This document shows positions 55,206 to 63,898 of a stretch of DNA of 64,000 bases, one piece after another. The stretch is from Fibrobacter sp. Its GTDB lineage: Bacteria; Fibrobacterota; Fibrobacteria; Fibrobacterales; Fibrobacteraceae. A program made the translations under genes and the position numbers. The number at the start of each line of letters is the position of its first letter. The stretch's first letter is position 1. The DNA lies in the NCBI GenBank assembly GCA_024398965.1, contig JAKSIF010000005.1, positions 1 through 64,000 of the forward strand, in the 5' to 3' direction. The notes beneath the pieces were generated by a model. It did not search any database, was not told where the DNA came from, and saw nothing but the letters and a program-made list of their open reading frames with translations.

Positions 55206-56365
55206 TCGTCGTCGGTCAGGTAGCAAGCAGGATCCATTTCCCAGAAGTCACCAGTAACCGCCTCGGCTCGGGTACGGAAGTTACCGTTGCAAAGGTTCAG
55301 GAAAGCGCACTTGGGGCAACGACCCTTCAGCAAGGGCTTGCGGTCCTTAAGGCCAGCCATGATCGGATTGGAAACGTCGGTCCAGATATCGCCGAACTTA
55401 CGTTCACGAACGTTACCCAGGGTAATGTACTGAGTGAACTGGTCCGGATGGACATTGCCAATGCTATCGATGTTACCGAAGGCCATGCCGCTACGGTTGC
55501 CGCCATTGCTCTGGATCAATTCCAGAATCTTCTTGGCGCGTTCCGGATCTTCACGCTTCATACGCTGGTACAGGTACACAGCATCGGCGTGGTTATCCAC
55601 CGTCAGAATTTCCTTGTTCAGGCCTCGCTTCTTGAAGTCGAGAACGCGGTCAATAATCAGGTCCATAACCTGGCGGCTTTCTTCGTGACTCAGGTCGTGG
55701 TCCACAATACCACTGCCGCGGCCGCTATAGACCAGATGGTAGAAACAGGCGCGATCGATGTTCTCGGACTCAATAAGGTCGAAAATAGAATTGAGGTCGC
55801 GATAGTTGTCCTTGGTAATGGTAAAGCGAAGACCAACCTTCTGGCCGGTAGCCACGCAGTTACGGATACCGCGGATGGCAAGCTTGTAGGCACCTTCCTT
55901 ACCGCGGAACTTGTCGTGAGTTTGCTCGTTACCATCAAGGCTAATTCCCACATATCCAACGCCCATGGCCTTCAGCTTTTCTGCCACTTCGGGAGTAATG
56001 CAGGTACCGTTGGTAGAAATGGTGGGGCGAATGCCCTTGCTTGCAGCATAGTTTGCCAATTCAAAGAAGTCGGGGCGAAGCAGCGGTTCACCACCGCTGA
56101 ACAGGATCACCGGGACCTTGAATTCGGCCAACTGATCAATCAGAGCCAAGCCTTCTTCGTGAGTCAATTCGTTCTGGTACTTGATGGCCTCGGAACGGGC
56201 ATAGCAATGTACGCACTTCAAGTTACAGGTCTTGGTGCAGTTCCACACCACCACCGGGCCACGGCCTTCGGAAACGCCGTTCTTAGCTTCGTGAGCCTTG
56301 GGAGTGTAACGAAGTTGGTCTCCGTAATTCGGAGCATCCATCAAAAGCTTGGTAATACTGATCAT
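55193..56365 (-). CDS. ahbC: radical SAM protein AhbC (12,18-didecarboxysiroheme deacetylase)
   Basis: Predicted to remove the acetate side chains of didecarboxysiroheme, giving Fe-coproporphyrin III. It has 390 residues, the usual AhbC length. The radical SAM cluster is CNLKCVHC (Cys47, Cys51, Cys54), followed by ILFSGGEPLLRPDF, GISLDGNEQTHDKFRG and FYHLVYSGRG. The C-terminal part has auxiliary-cluster cysteines (GRCPKCAFLNLCNGNFRTRAE and DPACY). It starts 9 nt after the LpoB-like gene stop and leads into the decarboxylase gene, so the three may form one transcript. Similarity to NirJ is expected; no heme d1 genes are present. Confidence 0.9.
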   Translation of the reverse strand: MISITKLLMDAPNYGDQLRYTPKAHEAKNGVSEGRGPVVVWNCTKTCNLKCVHCYARSEAIKYQNELTHEEGLALIDQLAEFKVPVILFSGGEPLLRPDFFELANYAASKGIRPTISTNGTCITPEVAEKLKAMGVGYVGISLDGNEQTHDKFRGKEGAYKLAIRGIRNCVATGQKVGLRFTITKDNYRDLNSIFDLIESENIDRACFYHLVYSGRGSGIVDHDLSHEESRQVMDLIIDRVLDFKKRGLNKEILTVDNHADAVYLYQRMKREDPERAKKILELIQSNGGNRSGMAFGNIDSIGNVHPDQFTQYITLGNVRERKFGDIWTDVSNPIMAGLKDRKPLLKGRCPKCAFLNLCNGNFRTRAEAVTGDFWEMDPACYLTDDEINE

Positions 56366-56374
56366 AGATTTCTA

Positions 56375-56983
56375 TTAAAGCTTAACAGCGTCCTTGGAAA
56401 CAAACTTCTTGATCTTCTTGTCGCCCAGCCAGAGCTTCTTGTGGGTCTGAAGGTCGGTCAGTTCCAGGTCGATCTGGTAGAACACAACGGACTTGCCACC
56501 TTCCTGGTCGATGATGGAATTGATGGTGCCGGTGAGCATCAGGTCTGCGCCCTGTTCCATGCCAAGTTCCTTGGTGGTTTCTGCAGTGGCGTTACCGCGC
56601 TGGTCCATGACTTCCTGACGGAGTTCCTGACGTTCGGTTGCATTGGCAACAAAGTCAGCCTTGCCGGAGTTGATGAGAGCGCGTTCCATGTCCTTAACAA
56701 AGGTTTCTACGCTAATGTGTTCGTGGCTCTTGTTGCGAACGTTGCCGATAACGACGGTGGGCACGCGGCCCAGTTCAGCAGACATCTTGTCGTACCAGGG
56801 GCGGGTCAGGCAGTCCATGATCATTTCGTCGGCAACCAGGCGGGAATCGGTGTCGTTCCACTTGCCAGAAAGGTCGGTAGTGGAATTTGCATCGATACGG
56901 GTAACCTTGCTACCACCACCGCTGCTGCATGCAACAAAGCAAAGGCTAAGGCCAAGAGCCAAGAGAGCAAAAATTTTACGCAT
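56375..56983 (-). CDS. LpoB-like penicillin-binding-protein activator lipoprotein
   Basis: A 202-residue lipoprotein with lipobox VACS (Cys19). The body matches the LpoB/YcfM fold: LVADEMIMDCLTRPW, PTVVIGNVRNKSHEHISVETFVKDMERALINSGKADFV and GADLMLTGTINSIIDQEGGK. In E. coli LpoB activates the transpeptidase PBP1b from the outer membrane. It is the first gene of the unit that continues into ahbC, an odd pairing of wall and heme functions. The start has an AAAGGAGA ribosome site and an upstream TATCTTGT motif. Confidence 0.85.
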   Translation of the reverse strand: MRKIFALLALGLSLCFVACSSGGGSKVTRIDANSTTDLSGKWNDTDSRLVADEMIMDCLTRPWYDKMSAELGRVPTVVIGNVRNKSHEHISVETFVKDMERALINSGKADFVANATERQELRQEVMDQRGNATAETTKELGMEQGADLMLTGTINSIIDQEGGKSVVFYQIDLELTDLQTHKKLWLGDKKIKKFVSKDAVKL

Positions 56984-57012
56984 AGTATTCTCCTTTAAAA
57001 TTTATACGGGCT

Positions 57013-57020
57013 ACAAGATA
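57013..57020 (-). promoter_or_regulatory. promoter-like element of the lpoB-ahbC unit
   Basis: TATCTTGT preceded by TTTTTC, 30 nt upstream of the ATG, with a leader containing AAAGGAGA. Confidence 0.4.
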
Positions 57021-57036
57021 GAAAAATGCATTGCAT

Positions 57037-57066
57037 AAAAAAAGACCTCATCCAATGGATGAGGTT
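57037..57066 (-). terminator. terminator of the small basic protein gene
   Basis: CCTCATCCA / TGGATGAGG perfect palindrome (57046-57064) with a U tract on the minus strand, about 30 nt past the stop. Confidence 0.8.
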
Positions 57067-57094
57067 CCTTTCAAGATTCTAGGCGAAGCACCGA

Positions 57095-57418
57095 TTACTT
57101 GTCAGCAAACTTCTTAGAAGCTGCAGCGACCTTCGGGTCCTTCTGAGCGTCCTTGATCTTCTGCTTAATGCCGTCTTCGATGTGCTTCTTGAGCTTTGCA
57201 GCCAGAGCCGGGAAACGGTCTTCAAGAGAGTCGCTAAATACCTTGGGAGCCTTGGGAGCAGCCGGCTTTGCACCGAACTTGCCACCCTTCTTGAAGGGGC
57301 GCTTGCCACCCTTACGGGGAGCCTTCTTCTTGTCGGCAGTCTTCACTTCTTCCTTAGTTTCAACCTTAGCTTCTGCAGCTGCTTCTACCTTAACTTCTTC
57401 GACTTTTTCTTCTGCCAT
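57095..57418 (-). CDS. small Lys/Ala-rich basic protein of unknown function
   Basis: 107 residues, not recognised. Acidic N-terminus (MAEEKVEEVKVEAAAEAK), then a very basic Lys/Gly/Pro-rich middle (KKKAPRKGGKRPFKKGGKFGAK), then a helical C-terminal part (DRFPALAAKLKKHIEDGIKQKIKDAQKDP). The composition resembles histone H1-like or other nucleic-acid-binding tails, so a nucleoid or ribosome-associated role is possible but unproven. The start is set by AGAGG 8 nt before ATG 57418. It has its own terminator and sits downstream of mnmG. Confidence 0.75.
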   Translation of the reverse strand: MAEEKVEEVKVEAAAEAKVETKEEVKTADKKKAPRKGGKRPFKKGGKFGAKPAAPKAPKVFSDSLEDRFPALAAKLKKHIEDGIKQKIKDAQKDPKVAAASKKFADK

Positions 57419-57483
57419 GATATACCTCTTGAAAAATAATGTTTTATTGACGGGCCAAAGATAATAAAAATTCAACCCTCTGT

Positions 57484-59343
57484 CTATGTTCGATTTTCCA
57501 ACCAGTGGGCCAAAACGGTGATATCCGCAGGGCGTACACCGGGAATTCGGCTTGCCTGGCCCAAAGTCAAGGGCTTTTGGGCGTTCAGGCGCTGGCGGCT
57601 CTCGATACTGATGGCCGGAATGGACATGTAGTCAAAATCGGGCGACAGCTTGACGGATTCCATCTTCTTCTGGTCGTCGATTTCGCGGGCCTGACGGTCG
57701 AAGAAGCCAGCATAAATCTCTTCGGCGTACATGAACCACTGATCGCGGCGGAGCACGTTCTGGTCTGGCACAGCCACCTTGAAGAACATCTCGGGATCGA
57801 TGCCCGGACGGCGCAGCACATTGATCCAGCGGGTGCGCTCGGTAGCAAGAGCCTGACCGCCGGCCTCGAGAATCTTGTTGGCGTCCTCGGGCGTAGCGGA
57901 TTCTTCCGTAAGGCGACGCTTGATGGATTCCATCTGCTGCTTACGGGCGATCCAGGCATTATAATCAACATCGGTCAGCATACCGATGCGACGGGCATGT
58001 TCCTTAAGGCGGGCGTCGGCGTTATCGCTACGGAGGAACAGACGGTATTCCGCACGGCTGGTGAACATACGGTAAGGTTCATCCAGCAGGACGTTGACCA
58101 GGTCGTCCACCATGACACCCAGGTAACTTTCAGAACGACCAAGAATAAAGGGTTCCTCCCCCTTCACCTTGAGAGCCGCATTGATGCCGGCCATGAGGCC
58201 TTGGCCTGCAGCCTCCTCGTAGCCGCTGGTTCCACAGACCTGTCCTGCGAAGTACAGGCCCGGAACATTCTTGCATTCAAAAGTCGGATACAGCTGGGTG
58301 GCGTCCACGGAATCGTATTCCACCGCATAGCCAATCTGGAGCACCCGTGCTCGAGTCAGACCGGGAATGGTATGGATTGCAGCCAGCTGGATATCAGCAG
58401 GCAAGCTACTGCTGAAGCCGTTAATGTAGACGCGTCCAATGTCCGCCTGTTCCGGTTCCAGGAACAACTGGTGGCCATCGCGGTCGCCGAATCGATTAAT
58501 CTTGTCTTCAATGCTTGGGCAGTAGCGAGGGCCGCGTCCCTGAATACGGCCGCTGAACATGGGGCTGTCCTTGAAGCCGCTACGCAAGATGTCATGAGTC
58601 TTGATGTTGGTACGGGTAATCCAACAGACGCAATCGTTGCGAACCGGATCTTGATGGCGGTCGCTCATGGGCCAAGGTTGGTCGTCACCGCGCTGCACAT
58701 CGCACTCGTTAAAGTCGATGGAGTCCGGATCAAGACGGCTAGGCGTTCCGGTCTTAAGGCGACGAAGACGTACACCGGCCCGGGCTAGGCATTCGGAGAG
58801 CTTATCGGAGCTAGGCTCGCCCACTCGCCCACCAATGCTTGTATCAAGGCCAGTAAACATCTTGGAAGCAAGGAACGTACCGCTGGTTACCACAATGGAC
58901 TTCGTGATATAGCGGTCGCCATTCAGCAAGGTCAGTTCCAAGCGACCATCGGCCATACGTTCAAAGCAGGCCAACTCCCCCTGGATAACGCTTAATCCCG
59001 GCAAGGACGTAATGACTTCCCGGGCCACCTCGCTATAGTACTTCATGTCGCACTGGGCACGAGGGCCCCATACGGCAGGCCCCTTGCTCATGTTCAACAT
59101 GCGGAACTGAATTCCAGCCTTGTCTGTAAGCAGGCCCATCAGTCCACCAAGCGCATCGATGTCTCGAACAATCTGGCCCTTGGCCACACCGCCCACAGCA
59201 GGATTACAGCTCATGCGGCCGATGGCATCAATATCCATAGTCAACATGGCGGTCTTTACACCAAGCTTCCATGCAGCATGAGTAGCCTCAATGCCGGCAT
59301 GTCCGCCACCCACCACAACAACATCGTATTCAGCGAGAATCAT
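57484..59343 (-). CDS. mnmG: tRNA uridine-5-carboxymethylaminomethyl modification enzyme, FAD subunit
   Basis: Works with MnmE to modify wobble uridines in several tRNAs. It has 619 residues, the normal length. The FAD-binding motif VVVVGGGHAGIEA is at residues 8-20; CNPAVGGVAKGQIVRDIDALGG, the catalytic-Cys segment YCPSIEDKI, and GLYFAGQVCGTSGYEEAAGQG follow. The C-terminal helical domain ends LTLGQASRIPGVRPADITVLAHWL. No clear ribosome site; a TAATCTTTA motif lies about 21 nt upstream. mnmE is not in the window. Confidence 0.96.
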   Translation of the reverse strand: MILAEYDVVVVGGGHAGIEATHAAWKLGVKTAMLTMDIDAIGRMSCNPAVGGVAKGQIVRDIDALGGLMGLLTDKAGIQFRMLNMSKGPAVWGPRAQCDMKYYSEVAREVITSLPGLSVIQGELACFERMADGRLELTLLNGDRYITKSIVVTSGTFLASKMFTGLDTSIGGRVGEPSSDKLSECLARAGVRLRRLKTGTPSRLDPDSIDFNECDVQRGDDQPWPMSDRHQDPVRNDCVCWITRTNIKTHDILRSGFKDSPMFSGRIQGRGPRYCPSIEDKINRFGDRDGHQLFLEPEQADIGRVYINGFSSSLPADIQLAAIHTIPGLTRARVLQIGYAVEYDSVDATQLYPTFECKNVPGLYFAGQVCGTSGYEEAAGQGLMAGINAALKVKGEEPFILGRSESYLGVMVDDLVNVLLDEPYRMFTSRAEYRLFLRSDNADARLKEHARRIGMLTDVDYNAWIARKQQMESIKRRLTEESATPEDANKILEAGGQALATERTRWINVLRRPGIDPEMFFKVAVPDQNVLRRDQWFMYAEEIYAGFFDRQAREIDDQKKMESVKLSPDFDYMSIPAISIESRQRLNAQKPLTLGQASRIPGVRPADITVLAHWLENRT

Positions 59344-59394
59344 TTTCGTTAAAAAGGGATTAGTTAAAGATTAGGGGAACTCGAATCGGAACTT

Positions 59395-59430
59395 GAAAAA
59401 AACGATAGACTCGAAGGTCTATCGTCTTTT
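59395..59430 (-). terminator. terminator of the FKBP_N-thioredoxin lipoprotein gene
   Basis: ACGATAGAC / GTCTATCGT perfect 9-bp stem with a 6-nt loop and flanking A/T tracts. Confidence 0.8.
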
Positions 59431-59443
59431 GTCTTAGGGCAAA

Positions 59444-60736
59444 TTACTTTGCAGCTGCCGGAGCTTCTGCTGCCTTGGCTTCTTCAGCCTTGCGAGGATC
59501 TTCCGGATTCCATTCCACCTTCTTACCCTTCAGGAGAGCGGCGATTTCTGCCTTCAAAGTATCCTTTTCAGATTCGAATGCGGCGTACATCTTGTAGGAG
59601 CCATCCGGGTTCACCAGGTAAACCTTGGGAACGTAGCCATCGCTGTAGAGTTCACCGAACTGGCGGGATTCATCCCAAACCACGTTAACAGTTGCATCCC
59701 AGTTTGCGTTATCCATAAACTTGCGGATGCCGGACTTGTTGTTGCCACCGCTAGCCACAGCGAGAGTGGTCAAGCCATCCTTGGCAAATTCCTTGGCGAT
59801 TTCAAGAATCTGGGGAGCTGCATGAGCGCAGTGGCCGCAGGTTGCAGAGAAGTAGAACACCAGCAAGGACTTGTTTGCAAAGGCGGTGATATCGTCAGCC
59901 TTGGCAGAGATACCGGAAACCTTCACCTTGTAGTTCATAAGCTTGGGCATGCCGTTAAGAAGAGTGTCGCCCTTCATGCCGGCAACTTCTTCCTTAAGCT
60001 TCTGCTGTTCTTCTTCGAACTTCTTTGCTGCAGCAGCGCGCATTTCCTGGGCCTTGGCCTGGAAGCGCTGACCGATAGCAGCGAGGGAATCTTCGGGAAG
60101 CTGGAGAGTAAAGGTAGAGTCCTGAACCTTTGCAGAAGATTCCTTGACACCCAGGATGAAGTAGTCTTCGTCCAGAGTGGTTTCGAACTGCTTGCCGATA
60201 CCGATCAGCTGGTTTGCAAACTGAAGACCAATCAGGTAGGAGAACTTGATGTTGTTGGAGCTTTCTGCATTCACGACCACTGCTGCACCGGTAGAGGGAG
60301 TAGTCTTTGCAATGGGCTGAGCGCGGCCAACAGAATCAATGTAGGCGCGAACCTTGGCCTGGTCATCACCGAGGTTTGCGAGAGTTGCACTATCCGGGCG
60401 AATTTCTTCGGCACGCTTACGAGCGATAACAGTGTAATGCTGACCGATTTCCTGAATCTGTTCCGGAGTCATCTGGAGCTTGAAGGCAGTATCGTTGTTT
60501 GCCTTGACATTATCGCGGATAGCCTGGATTACAGCATCTTCATTCAGTTCTTCACCCATCTGGCGAGGAATCAAGGTAAAGTTCTGACCGCCGAACTGAG
60601 CGCCCAGCATGTAGGCAAACTTATCGAAGTCAGAGGTGTTAGCGTCAATGGCAACCTTCTTAGGAGCAGCAGACTGTTCATTGCAAGCAACGAGAGCAAG
60701 AGCTGCAGCGCCAAATGCGATCTTCTTAATGTTCAT
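59444..60736 (-). CDS. lipoprotein with FKBP_N-like domains and a thioredoxin domain
   Basis: A 430-residue lipoprotein with lipobox LVAC (Cys18). Two FKBP_N-type dimerisation units are visible, around residues 35-120 (FAYMLGAQFGGQ) and 162-245 (FSYLIGLQFANQLIGIG), but the FKBP catalytic domain that usually follows is missing. Instead residues about 275-405 form a TlpA/thioredoxin-like domain with the active site CGHC in FYFSATCGHCAHAAP and the cis-Pro in DGYVPKVYLVNPDG. It probably handles disulfides or folding of exported proteins in the envelope. An Ala/Glu-rich tail ends the protein. It follows proS by 24 nt and may share its transcript. Confidence 0.85.
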   Translation of the reverse strand: MNIKKIAFGAAALALVACNEQSAAPKKVAIDANTSDFDKFAYMLGAQFGGQNFTLIPRQMGEELNEDAVIQAIRDNVKANNDTAFKLQMTPEQIQEIGQHYTVIARKRAEEIRPDSATLANLGDDQAKVRAYIDSVGRAQPIAKTTPSTGAAVVVNAESSNNIKFSYLIGLQFANQLIGIGKQFETTLDEDYFILGVKESSAKVQDSTFTLQLPEDSLAAIGQRFQAKAQEMRAAAAKKFEEEQQKLKEEVAGMKGDTLLNGMPKLMNYKVKVSGISAKADDITAFANKSLLVFYFSATCGHCAHAAPQILEIAKEFAKDGLTTLAVASGGNNKSGIRKFMDNANWDATVNVVWDESRQFGELYSDGYVPKVYLVNPDGSYKMYAAFESEKDTLKAEIAALLKGKKVEWNPEDPRKAEEAKAAEAPAAAK

Positions 60737-60760
60737 TTTTAATCTCCTAATTATTCAAAC

Positions 60761-62455
60761 TTATTCTGCGAAGTAAGCCTTGGCCTTGGCCACAACTTCT
60801 TCGACCTTGACCATGGTGAATTCCTTTTCGTTGCGGAACTTCCATTCCACTTCGCCGTTGGCAAGACCCTTCTTGCCGATAGCGATACGGACCGGGGAGC
60901 CCCACAGGTCGGCATCCTTGAACTTGACGCCCGGACGTTCGTCACGATCGTCCACGAGAACGTCGATGCCGTTAGCTTCAAGTTCTGCTTCGAACTTTTC
61001 TGCAAGTTCCACCAGTTCCGGTTCCTTGCCGATGGGAACGATTTCCACCTGGAAGGGAGCGATGGACTTGGGCCAGATGGGGCCGAAGTCATCGTGGCTG
61101 TTTTCAACAACGGAAGCCATGAGGCGGCCGATACCGATACCGTAGCAACCCATGATGGCGGGAGCGGTAGTCTTTTCGGCAGTGAGGTACTTGGCACCCA
61201 TGGATTCAGAGAACTTGGTGCCCAGCTTGAAGATGTTACCCAGTTCGATACCGCGGGTTTCGGAAAGTTCTTCACCGCAGTTCGGGCACTTGCAGCCGCC
61301 CTGAGCTTCGGCGATGTCGGCCACTTCGAATGCCGGGAAGTCGCGCTTCGGGGTGCAGTGCATCAGGTGGTAGTTTTCTTCGTTGGCGCCCATCACGAGA
61401 TCGCAGGCGTCAGCCAGAGCTTCGTCCACGATGATGCGGGTGTCGTGAGCACCGATGGGGCTAGCAAAGCCAGGCACCATGCCGCACTGGCGGATGAGGG
61501 CGTCGTCTGCAGGGTAAAGTTCCTTGGCCTTCAGCAGGTTGTGGAGCTTGATTTCGGAAACGTCCAAGTTGCCCGGAACCATGACGGTAATGAGCTTGCC
61601 TTCGAAGTCGAAGAACACGCACTTGGCGGTGGACTTGGGGTCGATCTTCAGGAATGCGCTCAGTTCCTCGATAGACGGGCAGTGAGGAGTTTCAACCTTT
61701 TCGGGCATGGCGTTAGCGTCGCCCTTGTAGGTTTCGCGAGTAAACTTTGCGATTTCGCGGTTGGCCTGGTAGCCACACTTCTTACAGAGAATCAGGTAGT
61801 CTTCGCCGTTGGGAGTATCCAGCATGAATTCGTGAGCAATTTTTCCGCCCATGATGCCGGTATCGCTCTGGACCACCACCGGTTCAATGCCTACGCGGCG
61901 GTAAATGCGGAGGTAGGCATCGTATTCTTCCTGATAGTGCTTGTCCAGGTCTTCCTGAGAAGAGTGGAAGCTGTAGGCGTCCTTCATGAGGAATTCGCGG
62001 ACACGGATCAGACCGCCGCGGGCACGGGCTTCGTCGCGGTACTTGGTCTTGAACTGGTACAGCATGAAGGGCAGCTGCTTGTAGCTGTTCAGCACGTAGC
62101 GGGCCATATCGGTCATGGCTTCTTCGTGGGTCATGGCCAGCACCATGTTGTGGTTGTTACGGTCCTTAAAACGGAGAAGTTCTTCGCCGATGGCCTGGTA
62201 ACGGCCAGATTCGCTCCACAGGTCTGCGGTCTGGACCACGGGCAGGTCCACTTCGATACCGCCGATCTTGTTCATTTCTTCACGAACGATGTTGGTAATC
62301 TTCTGGATCACGCGGTAGCCGATAGGCATCATGGAGTAGATACCGGTAGAAACAGGCTTGATATAGCCGCCACGCATCAGGAAGATGTGGCTGGGCATAG
62401 TTGCGTCGCTGGGCGTTTCGCGGAGCGTGACATAGAAGTACTTAGAGAGTTTCAT
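60761..62455 (-). CDS. proS: prolyl-tRNA synthetase (bacterial type with editing domain)
   Basis: Charges tRNA-Pro. It has 564 residues. Class II catalytic motifs appear in GIYSMMPIGYRVIQ, FKTKYRDEARARGGLIRVREFLMKDAYSFH and GCYGIGIGRLMASV. The central INS editing domain (about 230-380) carries STAKCVFFD and GAHDTRIIVDEAL. A Cys pair (CKCPNCG) lies after it. The true start is ATG 62455 (MKLSKYFYVTLRETP) with AAAGGAAAG upstream; the frame is open to 62494 without a ribosome site. Confidence 0.96.
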   Translation of the reverse strand: MKLSKYFYVTLRETPSDATMPSHIFLMRGGYIKPVSTGIYSMMPIGYRVIQKITNIVREEMNKIGGIEVDLPVVQTADLWSESGRYQAIGEELLRFKDRNNHNMVLAMTHEEAMTDMARYVLNSYKQLPFMLYQFKTKYRDEARARGGLIRVREFLMKDAYSFHSSQEDLDKHYQEEYDAYLRIYRRVGIEPVVVQSDTGIMGGKIAHEFMLDTPNGEDYLILCKKCGYQANREIAKFTRETYKGDANAMPEKVETPHCPSIEELSAFLKIDPKSTAKCVFFDFEGKLITVMVPGNLDVSEIKLHNLLKAKELYPADDALIRQCGMVPGFASPIGAHDTRIIVDEALADACDLVMGANEENYHLMHCTPKRDFPAFEVADIAEAQGGCKCPNCGEELSETRGIELGNIFKLGTKFSESMGAKYLTAEKTTAPAIMGCYGIGIGRLMASVVENSHDDFGPIWPKSIAPFQVEIVPIGKEPELVELAEKFEAELEANGIDVLVDDRDERPGVKFKDADLWGSPVRIAIGKKGLANGEVEWKFRNEKEFTMVKVEEVVAKAKAYFAE

Positions 62456-62548
62456 TTTTCTTTCCTTTTGACGAGCCCGGTAAACAGGGCCCACCTATTA
62501 AATTCGAGGGATAATTTAGAAAAAAGTAGGGCGACACATCAAATTTTG

Positions 62549-62556
62549 TATCTTAT
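62549..62556 (+). promoter_or_regulatory. promoter-like element of the DUF2914 gene, probably leaderless
   Basis: TATCTTAT is followed after 5 nt by the ATG at 62562. No true Shine-Dalgarno spacing is possible. Confidence 0.45.
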
Positions 62557-62561
62557 GGGAT

Positions 62562-63896
62562 ATGGAATTCGTTGATAAACTTCGTGAAAAGCCCCTTGTA
62601 AAAAAAATTGAAAAGTTCTTCCCCGCCATAGCCTTTCTTGGCGGTTTCGGGTGGGACTCAATTACCCTGGGCATGTCCATCGACGATAGCGACCTGGTAT
62701 TTCTCCTGGCGTACTACACCGGCGCCCTGATTCTTGTTGTACTTCTGTCTGCAAGGCTTGAACATCCCGAAGGCTGGACAGCGGAACGCATCATGGCCGC
62801 AGCCGCCGCAAGGCCTCAAAAGCAGGCACCGAAACAAGAAGCTAAACAACCACCAAGGCAACCCACCACAAAGATCGGCAACGCAGCCTCCACCGCGGCA
62901 TCAACAGTCGCAAATGCAGCCACCTCCGCAGCCTCATCCGTCGCAAGCGCCGCAGACAAGCTGGCAGAAAAAGTTGGACTCGAAAAAACAGCCATTCCCG
63001 AGAACGCCATCGTTGTAGAGCACCACTTTTTAGATCGCGAATGGTCCCCCGTCTGGAAGGATCGTTTTACCTGGGCATTGCAGTTCTTCTTCGGCGGTAT
63101 TTCCAGCGCACTTGTAGTCTGCTACTTCAAAAGTAGCGGTTCCCTAGCATCGCTCATTCTTGTTATTTTGTTAGCAATGCTTCTGGTGGGTAACGAATTC
63201 CTCAAGAAGCATTACGAAAGCTTCGGCCTGAACCTCACCATGTTCTGCCTCCTTGGAACCATGGTACTTAACTTCACCATTCCCCACCTGGTTCACAGCA
63301 TCGGATTTGGATGGTTCTTCCTGAGTACCATGCTGTCCTTCGGGGTTTGCGCCCTGATATGGAAAATCTCCCGACGAACCAAGAAGGTTCTGATTGCGCC
63401 GGCCGTCATCAGCGTGTTATTGATTGTTGCCTACCTGATGAACTGGGTCCCGCCGGTGCCTCTTGTTCTTAAGCAGCAGATGGCTTGCCAGAACTTCGAC
63501 AAGGAAACATACACCTGCGATATCGACGCACCCAGCTTTCTACAAAAGGTGGGGCTAAAGTCTCCCACGGTCCACCGGATGGACGGAAACGAAGTCTACT
63601 TCCTCTCCTCCGTCTACGCCCCGGCAAAGCTGAAAGCGGAGCTGGAATACCGCTGGTACTACCAGGAACCCTCCACCGGAAAGTACAAACTGACAGACAA
63701 GATATCCTCTAGCCGCATGACCATTAATGGCGGCCGCGAGTCTGGTTTCCGAAGCTTCTCCAAGAAGAAGAACGTTCCACCCGGAATCTACCGCGTGGAA
63801 ACCGCATACAAAAATGGAGCCGTTATCGGCTCCAGTGCATTCGAAGTATTTGAAGGCGCCCCTGAAAACGGATTCGTCAGGGACACCCTCCGCTAA
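62562..63896 (+). CDS. membrane protein with C-terminal DUF2914 domain
   Basis: 444 residues. One or two membrane helices at the N-terminus (about 20-65), then a long Ala/Ser/Thr/Gln/Pro-rich cytoplasmic stretch with repeated ASTAAST/NAATSAAS words (about 80-145), then five or six membrane helices (about 165-310), and a C-terminal soluble DUF2914 domain (about 330-440) with VYFLSSVYAP, LEYRWYYQEP, RSFSKKKNVPPGIYRVETAY and GSSAFEVFEG. The function of DUF2914 proteins is unknown. The start codon is 5 nt after a TATCTTAT motif with no ribosome site. It ends 2 bp from the convergent partial gene at the right edge. Confidence 0.85.
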   Translation: MEFVDKLREKPLVKKIEKFFPAIAFLGGFGWDSITLGMSIDDSDLVFLLAYYTGALILVVLLSARLEHPEGWTAERIMAAAAARPQKQAPKQEAKQPPRQPTTKIGNAASTAASTVANAATSAASSVASAADKLAEKVGLEKTAIPENAIVVEHHFLDREWSPVWKDRFTWALQFFFGGISSALVVCYFKSSGSLASLILVILLAMLLVGNEFLKKHYESFGLNLTMFCLLGTMVLNFTIPHLVHSIGFGWFFLSTMLSFGVCALIWKISRRTKKVLIAPAVISVLLIVAYLMNWVPPVPLVLKQQMACQNFDKETYTCDIDAPSFLQKVGLKSPTVHRMDGNEVYFLSSVYAPAKLKAELEYRWYYQEPSTGKYKLTDKISSSRMTINGGRESGFRSFSKKKNVPPGIYRVETAYKNGAVIGSSAFEVFEGAPENGFVRDTLR

Positions 63897-63898
63897 TC

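Noticed and set aside
55448-62575. Long plus-strand frames opposite ahbC/lpoB, mnmG and proS
   Set aside because: Antisense shadows of well-identified enzymes; such frames are common in this codon usage.
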